A DNA stretch of 64,000 nucleotides from Streptomyces cellostaticus. GTDB lineage: Bacteria; Actinomycetota; Actinomycetes; Streptomycetales; Streptomycetaceae. A program made the position numbers and the translations under genes. Every line of letters begins with the position of its first letter. Position 1 is the stretch's first letter. Under the pieces are notes generated by a model that saw only the letters and a program-made list of their open reading frames with translations, had not been told where the DNA came from and searched no databases. The DNA lies in NCBI RefSeq assembly GCF_023630175.1, contig NZ_JALLIN010000041.1, positions 1-64,000 of the forward strand. The letters are read 5' to 3'. Shown here one piece after another: positions 24,648-33,287 of the stretch.

Positions 24648-24661
24648 CAACAATGGCGTTG
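24648..24661. promoter_or_regulatory. Putative SufR operator, CAAC-N6-GTTG, over the sufR start
   Basis: CAAC (24648-24651), six bases, GTTG (24658-24661). I recall this pattern as the operator reported for the Streptomyces SufR homologue. TTGTCA at 24625-24630 makes a plausible -35, with a weak -10 (CAACAA) 17 bases on, so the operator covers the -10 and the transcription start. The last G is the first base of the GTG start, so the sufR transcript is probably leaderless. Confidence 0.65.
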
Positions 24662-25419
24662 TGAAAAACGTCGGCGAGGCTCGGGAGACCCCGGTGGGGA
24701 CCCCCCAGGAGGAGCTCGCGACCGGGGAGCGCTCGACGCGCAACCGGGTCGCGCGGTCCATCCTGGACCACGGCCCGTCGACCGTCGCCGAGCTGGCCGG
24801 GCGGCTGGGCCTCACCCAGGCCGCCGTTCGCCGTCACCTGGACGCGCTCGTCGCCGACGACGTCGTGGAGGCCCGTGAGCAGCGCGTGTACGGCGCGCGC
24901 ACGCGCGGCCGGCCCGCCAAGGTGTTCGCGCTCACCGACTGCGGCCGGGACGCCTTCGACCAGTCGTACGACAAGCTCGCCGCGGACGCGCTCCGCTGGA
25001 TCGCCGAGCGGGAGGGCGGCCCGGGGGCGGTCGCCGCCTTCGCCCGGGCCCGGTTCGCCGCGCAGGCGAGGGCCTACCGCGAGGCGATCGAGAGCGTCGG
25101 CCCCGAACTGCGCGCCGAGGCGCTGGCCAAGGCCCTGAGCGCGGACGGGTACGCTGCTGCGGCGCGCAGCGCGCCCCTCCCGCAGCAGGGTGAGCAGCTC
25201 TGCCAGCACCACTGCCCGGTCGCCCATGTGGCGGAGCAGTACCCGCAGCTCTGCGAGGCGGAGACGGAGATCTTCGCCGAGCTGCTGGGTACCCATGTGC
25301 AGCGGCTGGCGACCATCGCGCACGGCGACGGCGTCTGCACGACGTTCATCCCCAAGATTTCGAAGTCCGATCAGAGCCACCAAGCATCCGCAAGCACGGC
25401 CGGGAGGAACCCCGCATGA
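24661..25419 (+). CDS. sufR: SufR, iron-sulfur repressor of the suf operon
   Basis: 252 aa. N-terminal winged helix (RSILDHGPSTVAELAGRLGLTQAAVRRHLDALVADDVVEAREQR, roughly residues 40-85) and a C-terminal sensor with cysteines arranged CQHHC-(13)-C (segments QLCQHHCPVAHV and YPQLCEAE), matching the Fe-S binding cysteines of SufR proteins. It is expected to repress suf when it carries a cluster and to release DNA when the cluster is lost. GTG 24661 was preferred to an upstream TTG at 24625 because that TTG lies within the probable -35. The stop overlaps sufB (ATGA). Confidence 0.93.
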   Translation: MKNVGEARETPVGTPQEELATGERSTRNRVARSILDHGPSTVAELAGRLGLTQAAVRRHLDALVADDVVEAREQRVYGARTRGRPAKVFALTDCGRDAFDQSYDKLAADALRWIAEREGGPGAVAAFARARFAAQARAYREAIESVGPELRAEALAKALSADGYAAAARSAPLPQQGEQLCQHHCPVAHVAEQYPQLCEAETEIFAELLGTHVQRLATIAHGDGVCTTFIPKISKSDQSHQASASTAGRNPA

Positions 25420-26837
25420 CTCTCCCCACGGAGACTGCCCACCCCGAACTCGAGGGCCTGGGCAAGTACGAATACGGCTGGGCCGACTCCGACGTCGCCG
25501 GTGCCTCTGCCAGGCGCGGTCTCAACGACGACGTCGTCCGCGACATCTCGGACAAGAAGTCCGAGCCGGAGTGGATGACGAAGCTGCGCCTCAAGGGTCT
25601 GAAGCTCTTCGAGAAGAAGCCCATGCCGAACTGGGGCTCGGACCTGTCGGGCATCGACTTCGACAACATCAAGTACTTCGTGCGCTCCACGGAGAAGCAG
25701 GCGGAGTCCTGGGAGGACCTGCCCGAGGACATCAAGAACACCTACGACAAGCTGGGCATCCCGGAGGCCGAGAAGCAGCGCCTCGTCGCCGGTGTCGCCG
25801 CCCAGTACGAGTCGGAGGTCGTCTACCACCAGATCCGCGAGGACCTGGAGGAGCAGGGCGTCATCTTCCTGGACACCGACACCGCCCTGAAGGAGCACCC
25901 GGAGCTCTTCAAGGAGTACTTCGGCACGGTCATCCCGGCCGGCGACAACAAGTTCGCCGCGCTCAACACCGCCGTCTGGTCCGGCGGCTCCTTCATCTAC
26001 GTGCCGAAGGGCGTGCACGTCGAGATCCCGCTCCAGGCCTACTTCCGTATCAACACGGAGAACATGGGCCAGTTCGAGCGGACCCTGATCATCGTCGACG
26101 AGGGTGCCTACGTGCACTACGTCGAGGGCTGCACCGCCCCGATCTACAAGTCGGACTCGCTGCACAGCGCGGTCGTCGAGATCATCGTCAAGAAGAACGC
26201 CCGCTGCCGTTACACGACCATCCAGAACTGGTCGAACAACGTCTACAACCTGGTCACCAAGCGCGCCGTCGCCTACGAGGGCGCGACCATGGAGTGGATC
26301 GACGGCAACATCGGCTCCAAGGTGACGATGAAGTACCCGGCCGTCTACCTGATGGGCGAGCACGCCAAGGGCGAGACGCTGTCCATCGCCTTCGCGGGCG
26401 AGGGCCAGCACCAGGACGCCGGTTCCAAGATGGTCCACATGGCGCCGAACACCTCGTCCAACATCGTCTCCAAGTCGGTGGCGCGCGGTGGCGGCCGCAC
26501 CTCGTACCGCGGCCTGGTCGAGATCGGCGAGGGCGCCGCGGGCTCCAAGTCCAACGTGCTCTGCGACGCGCTGCTGGTCGACACCATCTCCCGCTCCGAC
26601 ACCTACCCCTACGTGGACGTCCGCGAGGACGACGTCTCCATGGGCCACGAGGCGACCGTCTCCAAGGTGTCCGAGGACCAGCTCTTCTACCTGATGAGCC
26701 GCGGTCTGTCCGAGTTCGAGGCGATGGCGATGATCGTGCGCGGCTTCGTCGAGCCGATCGCCAAGGAACTCCCCATGGAGTACGCGCTCGAGCTCAACCG
26801 GCTGATCGAGCTCCAGATGGAGGGCGCGGTCGGCTGA
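25416..26837 (+). CDS. sufB: SufB, Fe-S scaffold subunit
   Basis: 473 aa scaffold component of the SufBCD complex, on which [4Fe-4S] clusters are assembled. Family landmarks include KYEYGWADSDVAG, the GVHVEIPLQAYFRIN core, VHYVEGCTAPIYK with the conserved Cys, and FYLMSRGLSEFEAMAMIVRGF at the C terminus. Full length. It starts inside the sufR stop codon, so regulator and scaffold are coupled. Confidence 0.97.
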   Translation: MTLPTETAHPELEGLGKYEYGWADSDVAGASARRGLNDDVVRDISDKKSEPEWMTKLRLKGLKLFEKKPMPNWGSDLSGIDFDNIKYFVRSTEKQAESWEDLPEDIKNTYDKLGIPEAEKQRLVAGVAAQYESEVVYHQIREDLEEQGVIFLDTDTALKEHPELFKEYFGTVIPAGDNKFAALNTAVWSGGSFIYVPKGVHVEIPLQAYFRINTENMGQFERTLIIVDEGAYVHYVEGCTAPIYKSDSLHSAVVEIIVKKNARCRYTTIQNWSNNVYNLVTKRAVAYEGATMEWIDGNIGSKVTMKYPAVYLMGEHAKGETLSIAFAGEGQHQDAGSKMVHMAPNTSSNIVSKSVARGGGRTSYRGLVEIGEGAAGSKSNVLCDALLVDTISRSDTYPYVDVREDDVSMGHEATVSKVSEDQLFYLMSRGLSEFEAMAMIVRGFVEPIAKELPMEYALELNRLIELQMEGAVG

Positions 26838-26893
26838 CGCCGCCGCCGCTCCCGTCAAGCCACTCACGCAAGAAAGCGAGCAGACCGACAGCC

Positions 26894-28078
26894 ATGGCTG
26901 AGGCTCAGAACATCCCCGTGGGCTCGACCACCGCGGGCCAGATCGCGGTGGCCGCCGAGTCGACCGTCGCCACGCGCATGAGCGTGCCCCCGTCCTTCGA
27001 CGTGGCGGACTTCCCGGTCCCGCACGGCCGCGAGGAGGAGTGGCGCTTCACGCCGCTGGAGCGCCTGCGCGGCCTGCACGACGGCAGCGCCGTCGCGACC
27101 GGCGCCGGCGTGAAGGTCGCCGTCGAGGCCCCCGAGGGCGTGACCGTCGAGACCGTCGGCCGCGACGACGCGCGGATCGGCCGGGCCGGCACCCCGGTGG
27201 ACCGCGTCGCCGCCCAGGCCTACTCGGCGTTCGAGCAGGCCGGAGTGGTCACCGTCCCCAAGGAGACGGTGCTCACCGAGCCGATCCGCGTCGCCGTGCA
27301 CGGCGAGGGCGGGGTCGCCTTCGGGCACCAGGTCATCGAGCTGGGCGCCTTCGCCGAGGCCGTCGTGGTCATCGACCACACCGGTGACGCGGTGCTCGCC
27401 GCGAACGTCGAGTACGTCCTGGGCGACGGCGCCAGGCTGACCGTCGTCTCCGTCCAGGACTGGGACGAGAAGGCCGTCCACGTGGCCCAGCACAACGCGC
27501 TGGTCGGCCGGGACGCCTCCTTCAAGTCCGTGGTCGTCACCTTCGGCGGCGACGTGGTCCGGCTGCACCCGCGCGTGGAGTACGCCGGTCCCGGTGGCGA
27601 GGCCGAGCTGTTCGGCCTGTACTTCACCGACTCCGGGCAGCACCAGGAGCACCGCCTGCTGGTCACCCACAACACCCCGCACTGCAAGTCCAACGTCGTC
27701 TACAAGGGCGCGCTCCAGGGCGACGACGCGCACGCGGTCTGGATCGGCGACGTGCTCATCGAGGCCGCCGCCGAGGGCACGGACACCTACGAGATGAACC
27801 GCAACCTCGTCCTCACGGACGGCGCGCGCGTCGACTCGGTGCCGAACCTGGAGATCGAGACCGGCGAGATCGTCGGCGCCGGTCACGCCTCCGCCACCGG
27901 CCGCTTCGACGACGAGCAGCTCTTCTACCTGATGGCCCGAGGCATCCCCGAGCAGGACGCCCGCCGCCTGGTGGTCCGCGGCTTCTTCGCCGAGCTGGTC
28001 CAGCAGATCGGTGTCGCCGACATCGAGGAGCGCCTGCTCGCCAAGATCGAGGAGGAGCTGGAGGCCTCGGTCGCATGA
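26894..28078 (+). CDS. sufD: SufD, SufBC2D complex subunit
   Basis: 394 aa paralogue of SufB sharing the beta-helix core and C-terminal FYLMARGIPEQDARRLVVRGFFAELV. N-terminal FPVPHGREEEWRFTPLERL is typical. Stabilises SufC on the scaffold and is needed for iron acquisition. The 56-base gap after sufB is the longest in the first half of the operon; ATG 26894 was chosen by family alignment. Its stop overlaps the next gene (ATGA). Confidence 0.96.
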   Translation: MAEAQNIPVGSTTAGQIAVAAESTVATRMSVPPSFDVADFPVPHGREEEWRFTPLERLRGLHDGSAVATGAGVKVAVEAPEGVTVETVGRDDARIGRAGTPVDRVAAQAYSAFEQAGVVTVPKETVLTEPIRVAVHGEGGVAFGHQVIELGAFAEAVVVIDHTGDAVLAANVEYVLGDGARLTVVSVQDWDEKAVHVAQHNALVGRDASFKSVVVTFGGDVVRLHPRVEYAGPGGEAELFGLYFTDSGQHQEHRLLVTHNTPHCKSNVVYKGALQGDDAHAVWIGDVLIEAAAEGTDTYEMNRNLVLTDGARVDSVPNLEIETGEIVGAGHASATGRFDDEQLFYLMARGIPEQDARRLVVRGFFAELVQQIGVADIEERLLAKIEEELEASVA

Positions 28079-28395
28079 CGTCCTTCGTACGCGCCTGCGG
28101 GCTGAGCGAGCTGGAGGAGGACACCCCGAAGCGGGTGGAACTCGACGGCACGCCGGTCTCGGTCGTCCGGACCGAGGGCGAGGTGTTCGCGATCCACGAC
28201 ATCTGCTCGCACGCGAACGTCTCCCTGTCCGAGGGCGAGGTGGAAGACTGCCAGATCGAGTGCTGGCTGCACGGATCCGCCTTCGACCTGCGCACCGGCA
28301 AGCCGTCCGGCCTCCCCGCCACGCGCCCCGTCCCCGTATACCCCGTAAAGATCGAAGGGGACGACGTTCTCGTCTCCCTCACCCAGGAGTCCTGA
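28075..28395 (+). CDS. Rieske-type non-heme ferredoxin in the suf operon
   Basis: 106 aa. Rieske [2Fe-2S] ligands CSH (about residues 44-46) and CWLH (64-67) with the usual spacing, in a small single-domain fold like the ferredoxin subunits of aromatic dioxygenases. In actinobacterial suf operons it lies between sufD and sufC, suggesting that it carries electrons for, or receives clusters from, the SUF machinery. Overlaps sufD by four bases. Confidence 0.92.
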   Translation: MTSFVRACGLSELEEDTPKRVELDGTPVSVVRTEGEVFAIHDICSHANVSLSEGEVEDCQIECWLHGSAFDLRTGKPSGLPATRPVPVYPVKIEGDDVLVSLTQES

Positions 28396-28402
28396 GGCAC
28401 CC

Positions 28403-29167
28403 ATGGCAACGCTTGAAATCCGAGACCTGCACGTCACCGTCGAGGCCGACAACGCCACGAAGGAGATCCTCAAGGGCGTCGACCTGACCGTGAAGCAGGG
28501 CGAGACGCACGCCATCATGGGCCCCAACGGCTCCGGCAAGTCGACCCTCGCCTACTCGCTCGCGGGTCACCCGAAGTACACCATCACCAGCGGCACCGTG
28601 CTCCTCGACGGCGAGGACGTCCTGGAGATGTCCGTCGACGAGCGCGCCCGCGCGGGCCTGTTCCTGGCGATGCAGTACCCGGTCGAGGTCCCCGGCGTCT
28701 CGGTCTCCAACTTCCTGCGCACCTCCGCCACCGCCGTCCGCGGCGAGTCCCCGAAGCTGCGCACCTGGGTGAAGGAGGTCAAGGAGGCCATGGAGCGCCT
28801 CAACATGGACCCGTCCTTCGCCGAGCGCAACGTCAACGAGGGCTTCTCCGGCGGTGAGAAGAAGCGGCACGAGATCCTCCAGCTCGAACTGCTCAAGCCG
28901 AAGGTCGCGATCCTCGACGAGACGGACTCCGGTCTGGACGTCGACGCCCTTCGCATCGTCTCCGAGGGCGTCAACCGCGTCCGCGAGACCGGCGAGGTCG
29001 GCACCCTGCTGATCACGCACTACACGCGCATCCTGCGCTACATCAAGCCCGACTTCGTCCACGTCTTCTCCGCCGGCCGGATCGTGGAGTCCGGCGGCGC
29101 CGAGCTCGCCGACAAGCTGGAGGAAGAGGGCTACGAGGCTTACACGAAGGGTGGCGCATCCGCGTGA
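28403..29167 (+). CDS. sufC: SufC, ATPase of the SUF complex
   Basis: 254 aa ABC-type ATPase. Walker A GPNGSGKST, the SufC-specific signature FSGGEKKRHEILQ, and Walker B VAILDETDSGLDVDAL. It drives conformational change in SufBD during cluster assembly. Start ATG 28403, seven bases after the Rieske stop; stop overlaps sufS (GTGA). Confidence 0.97.
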   Translation: MATLEIRDLHVTVEADNATKEILKGVDLTVKQGETHAIMGPNGSGKSTLAYSLAGHPKYTITSGTVLLDGEDVLEMSVDERARAGLFLAMQYPVEVPGVSVSNFLRTSATAVRGESPKLRTWVKEVKEAMERLNMDPSFAERNVNEGFSGGEKKRHEILQLELLKPKVAILDETDSGLDVDALRIVSEGVNRVRETGEVGTLLITHYTRILRYIKPDFVHVFSAGRIVESGGAELADKLEEEGYEAYTKGGASA

Positions 29168-30420
29168 CACAACTGCCGGGCCTCCTCGACACAGAGGCGA
29201 TCCGCAAGGACTTCCCCATCCTGGACCGAGTCGTCCACGACGGCCGGAAGCTCGTGTACCTGGACAACGCCGCGACCTCGCAGAAGCCGCGCCAGGTGCT
29301 GGACGCCCTGAGCGAGTACTACGAGCGCTACAACGCCAACGTCCACCGCGGTGTGCATGTGCTCGCCGAGGAGGCCACGGCGCTGTACGAGGGCGCGCGC
29401 GACAAGGTCGCCGCGTTCGTCAACGCGCCCAGCCGCGACGAGGTGATCTTCACCAAGAACGCCTCGGAGTCGCTGAACCTCGTGGCCAACATGCTGGGCT
29501 GGGCCGACGAGCCCTACCGCGTGGACCACGAGACCGAGATCGTCATCACGGAGATGGAGCACCACTCCAACATCGTGCCGTGGCAGCTGCTGGCGCAGCG
29601 CACGGGCGCGAAGCTGAAGTGGTTCGGACTCACCGACGACGGCCGGCTCGACCTGTCCAACATCGACGAGGTCATCACCGAGAAGACGAAGATCGTCTCC
29701 TTCGTGCTGGTGTCCAACATCCTCGGCACGGTCAACCCGGTCGAGGCGATAGTCCGCCGCGCGCAGGAGGTGGGCGCGCTGGTGTGCGTCGACGCCTCGC
29801 AGGCGGCGCCGCACATGCCGCTGGACGTCCAGGCCCTCCAGGCCGACTTCGTGGCCTTCACCGGCCACAAGATGTGCGCCCCGACCGGCATCGGTGTGCT
29901 GTGGGGCCGCCAGGAGCTGCTGGAGGACCTGCCCCCGTTCCTCGGCGGCGGCGAGATGATCGAGACGGTGTCGATGCACTCCTCGACGTACGCCCCGGCG
30001 CCGCACAAGTTCGAGGCGGGCACGCCGCCGGTCGCCCAGGCGGTCGGGCTCGGCGCGGCGATCGACTACCTGGGCTCCATCGGCATGGACAGGATCCTCG
30101 CGCACGAGCACGCGCTCACCGAGTACGCGGTGGAGCGGCTCACCCAGGTGCCGGACCTGCGGATCATCGGCCCGGCCACGGCCGAGGACCGGGGGGCCGC
30201 GATCTCGTTCACGCTGGGCGACATCCACCCGCACGACGTGGGCCAGGTCCTCGACGAGCAGGGCATCGCGGTCCGCGTCGGACACCACTGCGCCCGACCC
30301 GTCTGCCTGCGCTACGGAATTCCCGCGACCACGCGAGCGTCGTTCTATCTGTACTCCACGCCGGCGGAGATCGACGCTCTGGTCGACGGCCTGGAGCACG
30401 TACGGAACTTCTTCGGCTGA
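29164..30420 (+). CDS. sufS: SufS, cysteine desulfurase
   Basis: 418 aa PLP enzyme that releases persulfide sulfur from cysteine. PLP lysine in FTGHKMCAPTG (about residue 238) and catalytic cysteine in VGHHCARPVCLRYG (about residue 379), the short group-II loop. Starts with GTG overlapping the sufC stop. Confidence 0.97.
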   Translation: MTQLPGLLDTEAIRKDFPILDRVVHDGRKLVYLDNAATSQKPRQVLDALSEYYERYNANVHRGVHVLAEEATALYEGARDKVAAFVNAPSRDEVIFTKNASESLNLVANMLGWADEPYRVDHETEIVITEMEHHSNIVPWQLLAQRTGAKLKWFGLTDDGRLDLSNIDEVITEKTKIVSFVLVSNILGTVNPVEAIVRRAQEVGALVCVDASQAAPHMPLDVQALQADFVAFTGHKMCAPTGIGVLWGRQELLEDLPPFLGGGEMIETVSMHSSTYAPAPHKFEAGTPPVAQAVGLGAAIDYLGSIGMDRILAHEHALTEYAVERLTQVPDLRIIGPATAEDRGAAISFTLGDIHPHDVGQVLDEQGIAVRVGHHCARPVCLRYGIPATTRASFYLYSTPAEIDALVDGLEHVRNFFG

Positions 30421-30437
30421 CAGGGACGAGCGATCGC

Positions 30438-30905
30438 ATGAAGCTGGACTCGATGTACCAGGAAGTCATCCTGGACCACTACAAGAACCCGCACGGGCGG
30501 GGCTTGCGGGACGGCGACGCCGAGGTGCACCACGTGAACCCGACGTGCGGCGACGAGATCACCCTCCGAGTGAAGTACGACGGCACGACGATCGAGGACG
30601 TCAGTTACGAGGGCCAGGGCTGTTCCATCAGCCAGGCCTCCGCCTCGGTGCTGAACGAGCTGCTGGTCGGCAAGGACCTGGCCGACGCGCAGAAGATCCA
30701 GGAGACCTTCCTGGAGCTGATGCAGTCGAAGGGCAGGATCGAGCCGGACGACGCCATGGAGGAGGTGCTGGAGGACGCGGTCGCGTTCGCCGGCGTCTCC
30801 AAGTACCCCGCCCGGGTCAAGTGCGCCCTCCTGAGCTGGATGGCGTGGAAGGACGCGACGGCCCAGGCGCTGGACGGCGCCGACGCCGAAAGGAACACCG
30901 CATGA
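30438..30905 (+). CDS. sufU: SufU, zinc-dependent sulfur transfer protein
   Basis: 155 aa IscU-like protein with zinc/sulfur-ligand cysteines in NPTCGDE, GQGCSIS and VKCALLSW. In Gram-positive SUF systems SufU accepts sulfur from SufS and is not the main scaffold. The insertion of about 18-21 residues between the second and third cysteines that distinguishes SufU from IscU is present. ATG 30438 follows GGGACGAG. Its stop overlaps the last gene. Confidence 0.95.
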   Translation: MKLDSMYQEVILDHYKNPHGRGLRDGDAEVHHVNPTCGDEITLRVKYDGTTIEDVSYEGQGCSISQASASVLNELLVGKDLADAQKIQETFLELMQSKGRIEPDDAMEEVLEDAVAFAGVSKYPARVKCALLSWMAWKDATAQALDGADAERNTA

Positions 30906-31234
30906 GCGACACCGTGGAGATGAAGCCCGCCTCGGAGGAGGAGCTTCGCGAGGCCCTGATGGACGTCGTCGACCCCGAGCTGGGCATCGACGTCGTCAAC
31001 CTGGGCCTGATCTACGGCATCCACGTCGACGACGCGAACATCGCGACCGTCGACATGACCCTGACGTCCGCGGCCTGCCCGCTGACGGACGTCATCGAGG
31101 ACCAGGCCAAGTCCGCCACGGACGGCCTGGTCAACGAGTTGCGCATCAACTGGGTCTGGATGCCGCCGTGGGGCCCCGACAAGATCACGGACGACGGCCG
31201 CGAGCAGCTCCGCGCGCTCGGGTTCAACGTCTGA
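30902..31234 (+). CDS. sufT: DUF59 / MIP18-family SUF maturation protein (SufT-like)
   Basis: 110 aa. DPELGIDVVNLGLIYGI and TLTSAACPLTD are the hallmarks of the DUF59 family, whose members help transfer Fe-S clusters to target proteins. The conserved cysteine lies in SAACPL. Last gene of the suf operon, overlapping sufU (ATGA) and followed 11 bases later by a 17-bp hairpin. Gene name used by analogy with other actinobacteria. Confidence 0.92.
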   Translation: MSDTVEMKPASEEELREALMDVVDPELGIDVVNLGLIYGIHVDDANIATVDMTLTSAACPLTDVIEDQAKSATDGLVNELRINWVWMPPWGPDKITDDGREQLRALGFNV

Positions 31235-31245
31235 CACAGTGCCCG

Positions 31246-31286
31246 ACGAAAGGGGGCCGCGGTCGTGTGCCGCGGCCCCCTTTCGT
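31246..31286 (+). terminator. 17-bp perfect hairpin ending the suf operon
   Basis: ACGAAAGGGGGCCGCGG (31246-31262), 7-base loop, exact complement to 31286. Symmetric AAA/TTT ends give a short T run (CTTTCG). It separates suf from the SMR/TetR pair. Confidence 0.88.
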
Positions 31287-31311
31287 GTGCGCACCACCCG
31301 GAGCGGCGTCG

Positions 31312-31331
31312 ATGTGTACGCTCGTACACAT
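31312..31331. promoter_or_regulatory. 20-bp perfect palindrome over the SMR start codon (TetR operator candidate)
   Basis: ATGTGTACG-CT-CGTACACAT (9-2-9). The last two bases are the A and T of the ATG at 31330. TACGCT at 31317-31322 within it is a good -10, which would start transcription at about 31329-31330, giving a leaderless mRNA. Binding by the TetR protein encoded two genes on would block both promoter and start. Confidence 0.7.
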
Positions 31332-31650
31332 GGGATATCTGTGGCTCGCCGGCGCCATCGCCGCCGAGGTCGCCGCGACGACGGCGATGAAGTACAGCGA
31401 CGGCTTCAGCAGGCTCGTGCCCTCCCTCGTGACGGCCCTGGGCTACGTCGTCGCCTTCGCACTGCTCGCCCGGACCCTGCGGACCGTGTCCATCGGCACG
31501 GCGTACGCGATCTGGTCCGGCGCCGGGACGGCGACGATCGCCGTCATCGGCCTGACGCTGTTCGGCGAGGGGCTGAGCGTCGCCAAGGCGGCCGGGATAC
31601 TCCTGATCGTCGGGGGCGTCGTGGTCCTGAACCTGGGCGGTGCGCACTGA
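31330..31650 (+). CDS. Small multidrug resistance (SMR) efflux protein
   Basis: 106 aa, four membrane helices, EmrE/QacC family. The essential membrane-embedded glutamate is in AGAIAAEVAATTAMK (residue 13). Helix 3-4 signature YAIWSGAGTATIAVIGLTLFGE is intact. Exchanges protons for cationic compounds or guanidinium-like substrates as a dimer. No Shine-Dalgarno sequence precedes ATG 31330, agreeing with a leaderless transcript. Its stop overlaps the following TetR gene (TGATG). Confidence 0.93.
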   Translation: MGYLWLAGAIAAEVAATTAMKYSDGFSRLVPSLVTALGYVVAFALLARTLRTVSIGTAYAIWSGAGTATIAVIGLTLFGEGLSVAKAAGILLIVGGVVVLNLGGAH

Positions 31651-32186
31651 TGCCCCGCCGGCACGACCCCGGCCGCCGGCAGCGGATCATCGACGCGGCG
31701 CTCCGGGTGGTGGGGGAGAAGGGCATCGCCGGGCTCAGTCATCGCTCGGTGGCCGCCGAGGCGGACGTCCCGCTCGGCTCCACGACGTACCACTTCGCCA
31801 CCCTGGACGATCTGCTGGTGGCCGCGCTGGAGCAGGCCAGCGAGGGGTTCGGCGACGTGCTCGACGCCGACGGGTTCCTCGCGGACCCGGACGCCGACCT
31901 CGCGGCGGGCCTCGCCCGTGTCCTCGGCGAGTGGCTGGGCGGCGACCGGCCGGGGGCGGAGCTGGAGTACGAGCTGTACCTCGCCGCGCTGCGGCGCCCC
32001 GCCCTGCGTCCCGTCGCCGCACGCTGGACGCGCCGGACGGCCGCGCGGCTGGCCGGGCGCACCGGTCCGCGGACGGCCCGGGCGCTGCTGGCGCTGATGG
32101 ACGGCATCTGCCTCCAGGTCCTGCTCACCGGCGGTTCCTACGACGAGGAGTACGCGCGCAGCGCGCTGGCCCGGCAGATCCGCTGA
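31650..32186 (+). CDS. TetR family regulator of the SMR gene
   Basis: 178 aa. N-terminal HTH RIIDAALRVVGEKGIAGLSHRSVAAEADVPLGSTTYHFATLDDLL, then a ligand-binding helical domain with ELYLAALRRPALRP. Co-translated with the SMR gene. Overlap and the upstream palindrome argue that it represses the SMR-tetR pair and is induced by an SMR substrate. Confidence 0.92.
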   Translation: MPRRHDPGRRQRIIDAALRVVGEKGIAGLSHRSVAAEADVPLGSTTYHFATLDDLLVAALEQASEGFGDVLDADGFLADPDADLAAGLARVLGEWLGGDRPGAELEYELYLAALRRPALRPVAARWTRRTAARLAGRTGPRTARALLALMDGICLQVLLTGGSYDEEYARSALARQIR

Positions 32187-32212
32187 CCCGGCGCCCGGCA
32201 CGTGAGACGCGG

Positions 32213-32243
32213 TTCGCTCCGGTGCCCCCGCCCACGTTAGGTT
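32213..32243 (+). promoter_or_regulatory. Promoter of dapD, probably leaderless
   Basis: TAGGTT at 32238-32243 is a good -10 ending seven bases before the dapD ATG (32251); TTCGCT at 32213-32218 is a weak -35 with 19-base spacing. No ribosome-binding site lies before the ATG, consistent with transcription starting at or next to the start codon. Confidence 0.5.
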
Positions 32244-32250
32244 TTCCCAC

Positions 32251-33240
32251 ATGACCGACACGACTGCTTCCCGCACCACCGGTGCCGTGGCCGCCGGCCT
32301 CGCCACCCTCGCCTCCGACGGCACCGTTCTCGACACCTGGTTCCCGGCCCCCGAGCTGGTCGCGGACCCCGGCCCGGCCGGCACCGAGCGGCTGTCCGCC
32401 GAGCGCGCCGTGGAGCTGCTCGGCGACGGGGCCACCGCGGCGACCGGCCCGGACGCCCGCCGGGGCGTCGAGGTGGTCGCGGTCCGTACGGTCATCGCCT
32501 CGCTCGACGAGAAGCCGATCGACGCGCACGACGTCTACCTGCGCCTGCACCTGCTGTCGCACCGCCTGGTCAAGCCGCACGGCCAGAGCCTGGACGGCAT
32601 CTTCGGCCACCTCGCCAACGTCGCCTGGACCTCGCTCGGCCCGGTCGCCGTGGACGACATCGAGAAGGTGCGGCTGAACGCCCGCGCCGAGGGCCTGCAC
32701 CTCCAGGTCACCTCGATCGACAAGTTCCCGCGCATGACGGACTACGTCGCCCCGAAGGGCGTGCGCATCGCCGACGCCGACCGGGTCCGCCTCGGCGCCC
32801 ACCTCTCCGAGGGCACCACGGTGATGCACGAGGGCTTCGTCAACTTCAACGCCGGCACGCTCGGCACCTCCATGGTCGAGGGCCGCATCTCCGCGGGCGT
32901 CGTGGTCGGCGACGGCTCCGACATCGGCGGCGGCGCGTCCACCATGGGCACGCTGTCCGGCGGCGGCAACGTGATCATCTCCATCGGCGAGCGCTGCCTG
33001 GTCGGCGCCGAGGCGGGCGTGGGCATCGCGCTCGGCGACGAGTGCGTGGTGGAGGCCGGCCTGTACGTCACCGCGGGCACCCGCGTCACCATGCCCGACG
33101 GCCAGATCGTCAAGGCCCGCGAGCTCAACGGCGCCTCCAACATCCTCTTCCGCCGCAACTCGGTCACCGGCGCGGTCGAGGCCCGCCCCAACAACGCGGT
33201 CTGGGGCGGTCTGAACGACATCCTGCACAGCCACAACTGA
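32251..33240 (+). CDS. dapD: Tetrahydrodipicolinate N-succinyltransferase
   Basis: 329 aa, actinobacterial-type DapD, succinylates tetrahydrodipicolinate in lysine and diaminopimelate (cell-wall) synthesis. The N-terminal domain ends near residue 160; a left-handed beta-helix of hexapeptide repeats follows (VRLGAHLSEGTTVMHEGFVNFNAG, SAGVVVGDGSDIGGGASTMGTLSGGG). C-terminal NNAVWGGLNDILHSHN is conserved. Monocistronic, ended by a 14-bp hairpin. Confidence 0.95.
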   Translation: MTDTTASRTTGAVAAGLATLASDGTVLDTWFPAPELVADPGPAGTERLSAERAVELLGDGATAATGPDARRGVEVVAVRTVIASLDEKPIDAHDVYLRLHLLSHRLVKPHGQSLDGIFGHLANVAWTSLGPVAVDDIEKVRLNARAEGLHLQVTSIDKFPRMTDYVAPKGVRIADADRVRLGAHLSEGTTVMHEGFVNFNAGTLGTSMVEGRISAGVVVGDGSDIGGGASTMGTLSGGGNVIISIGERCLVGAEAGVGIALGDECVVEAGLYVTAGTRVTMPDGQIVKARELNGASNILFRRNSVTGAVEARPNNAVWGGLNDILHSHN

Positions 33241-33287
33241 GCGACGGCGGCCGTGAACTGCGGCCGGACGCCTCGCCTGTCAACGTC

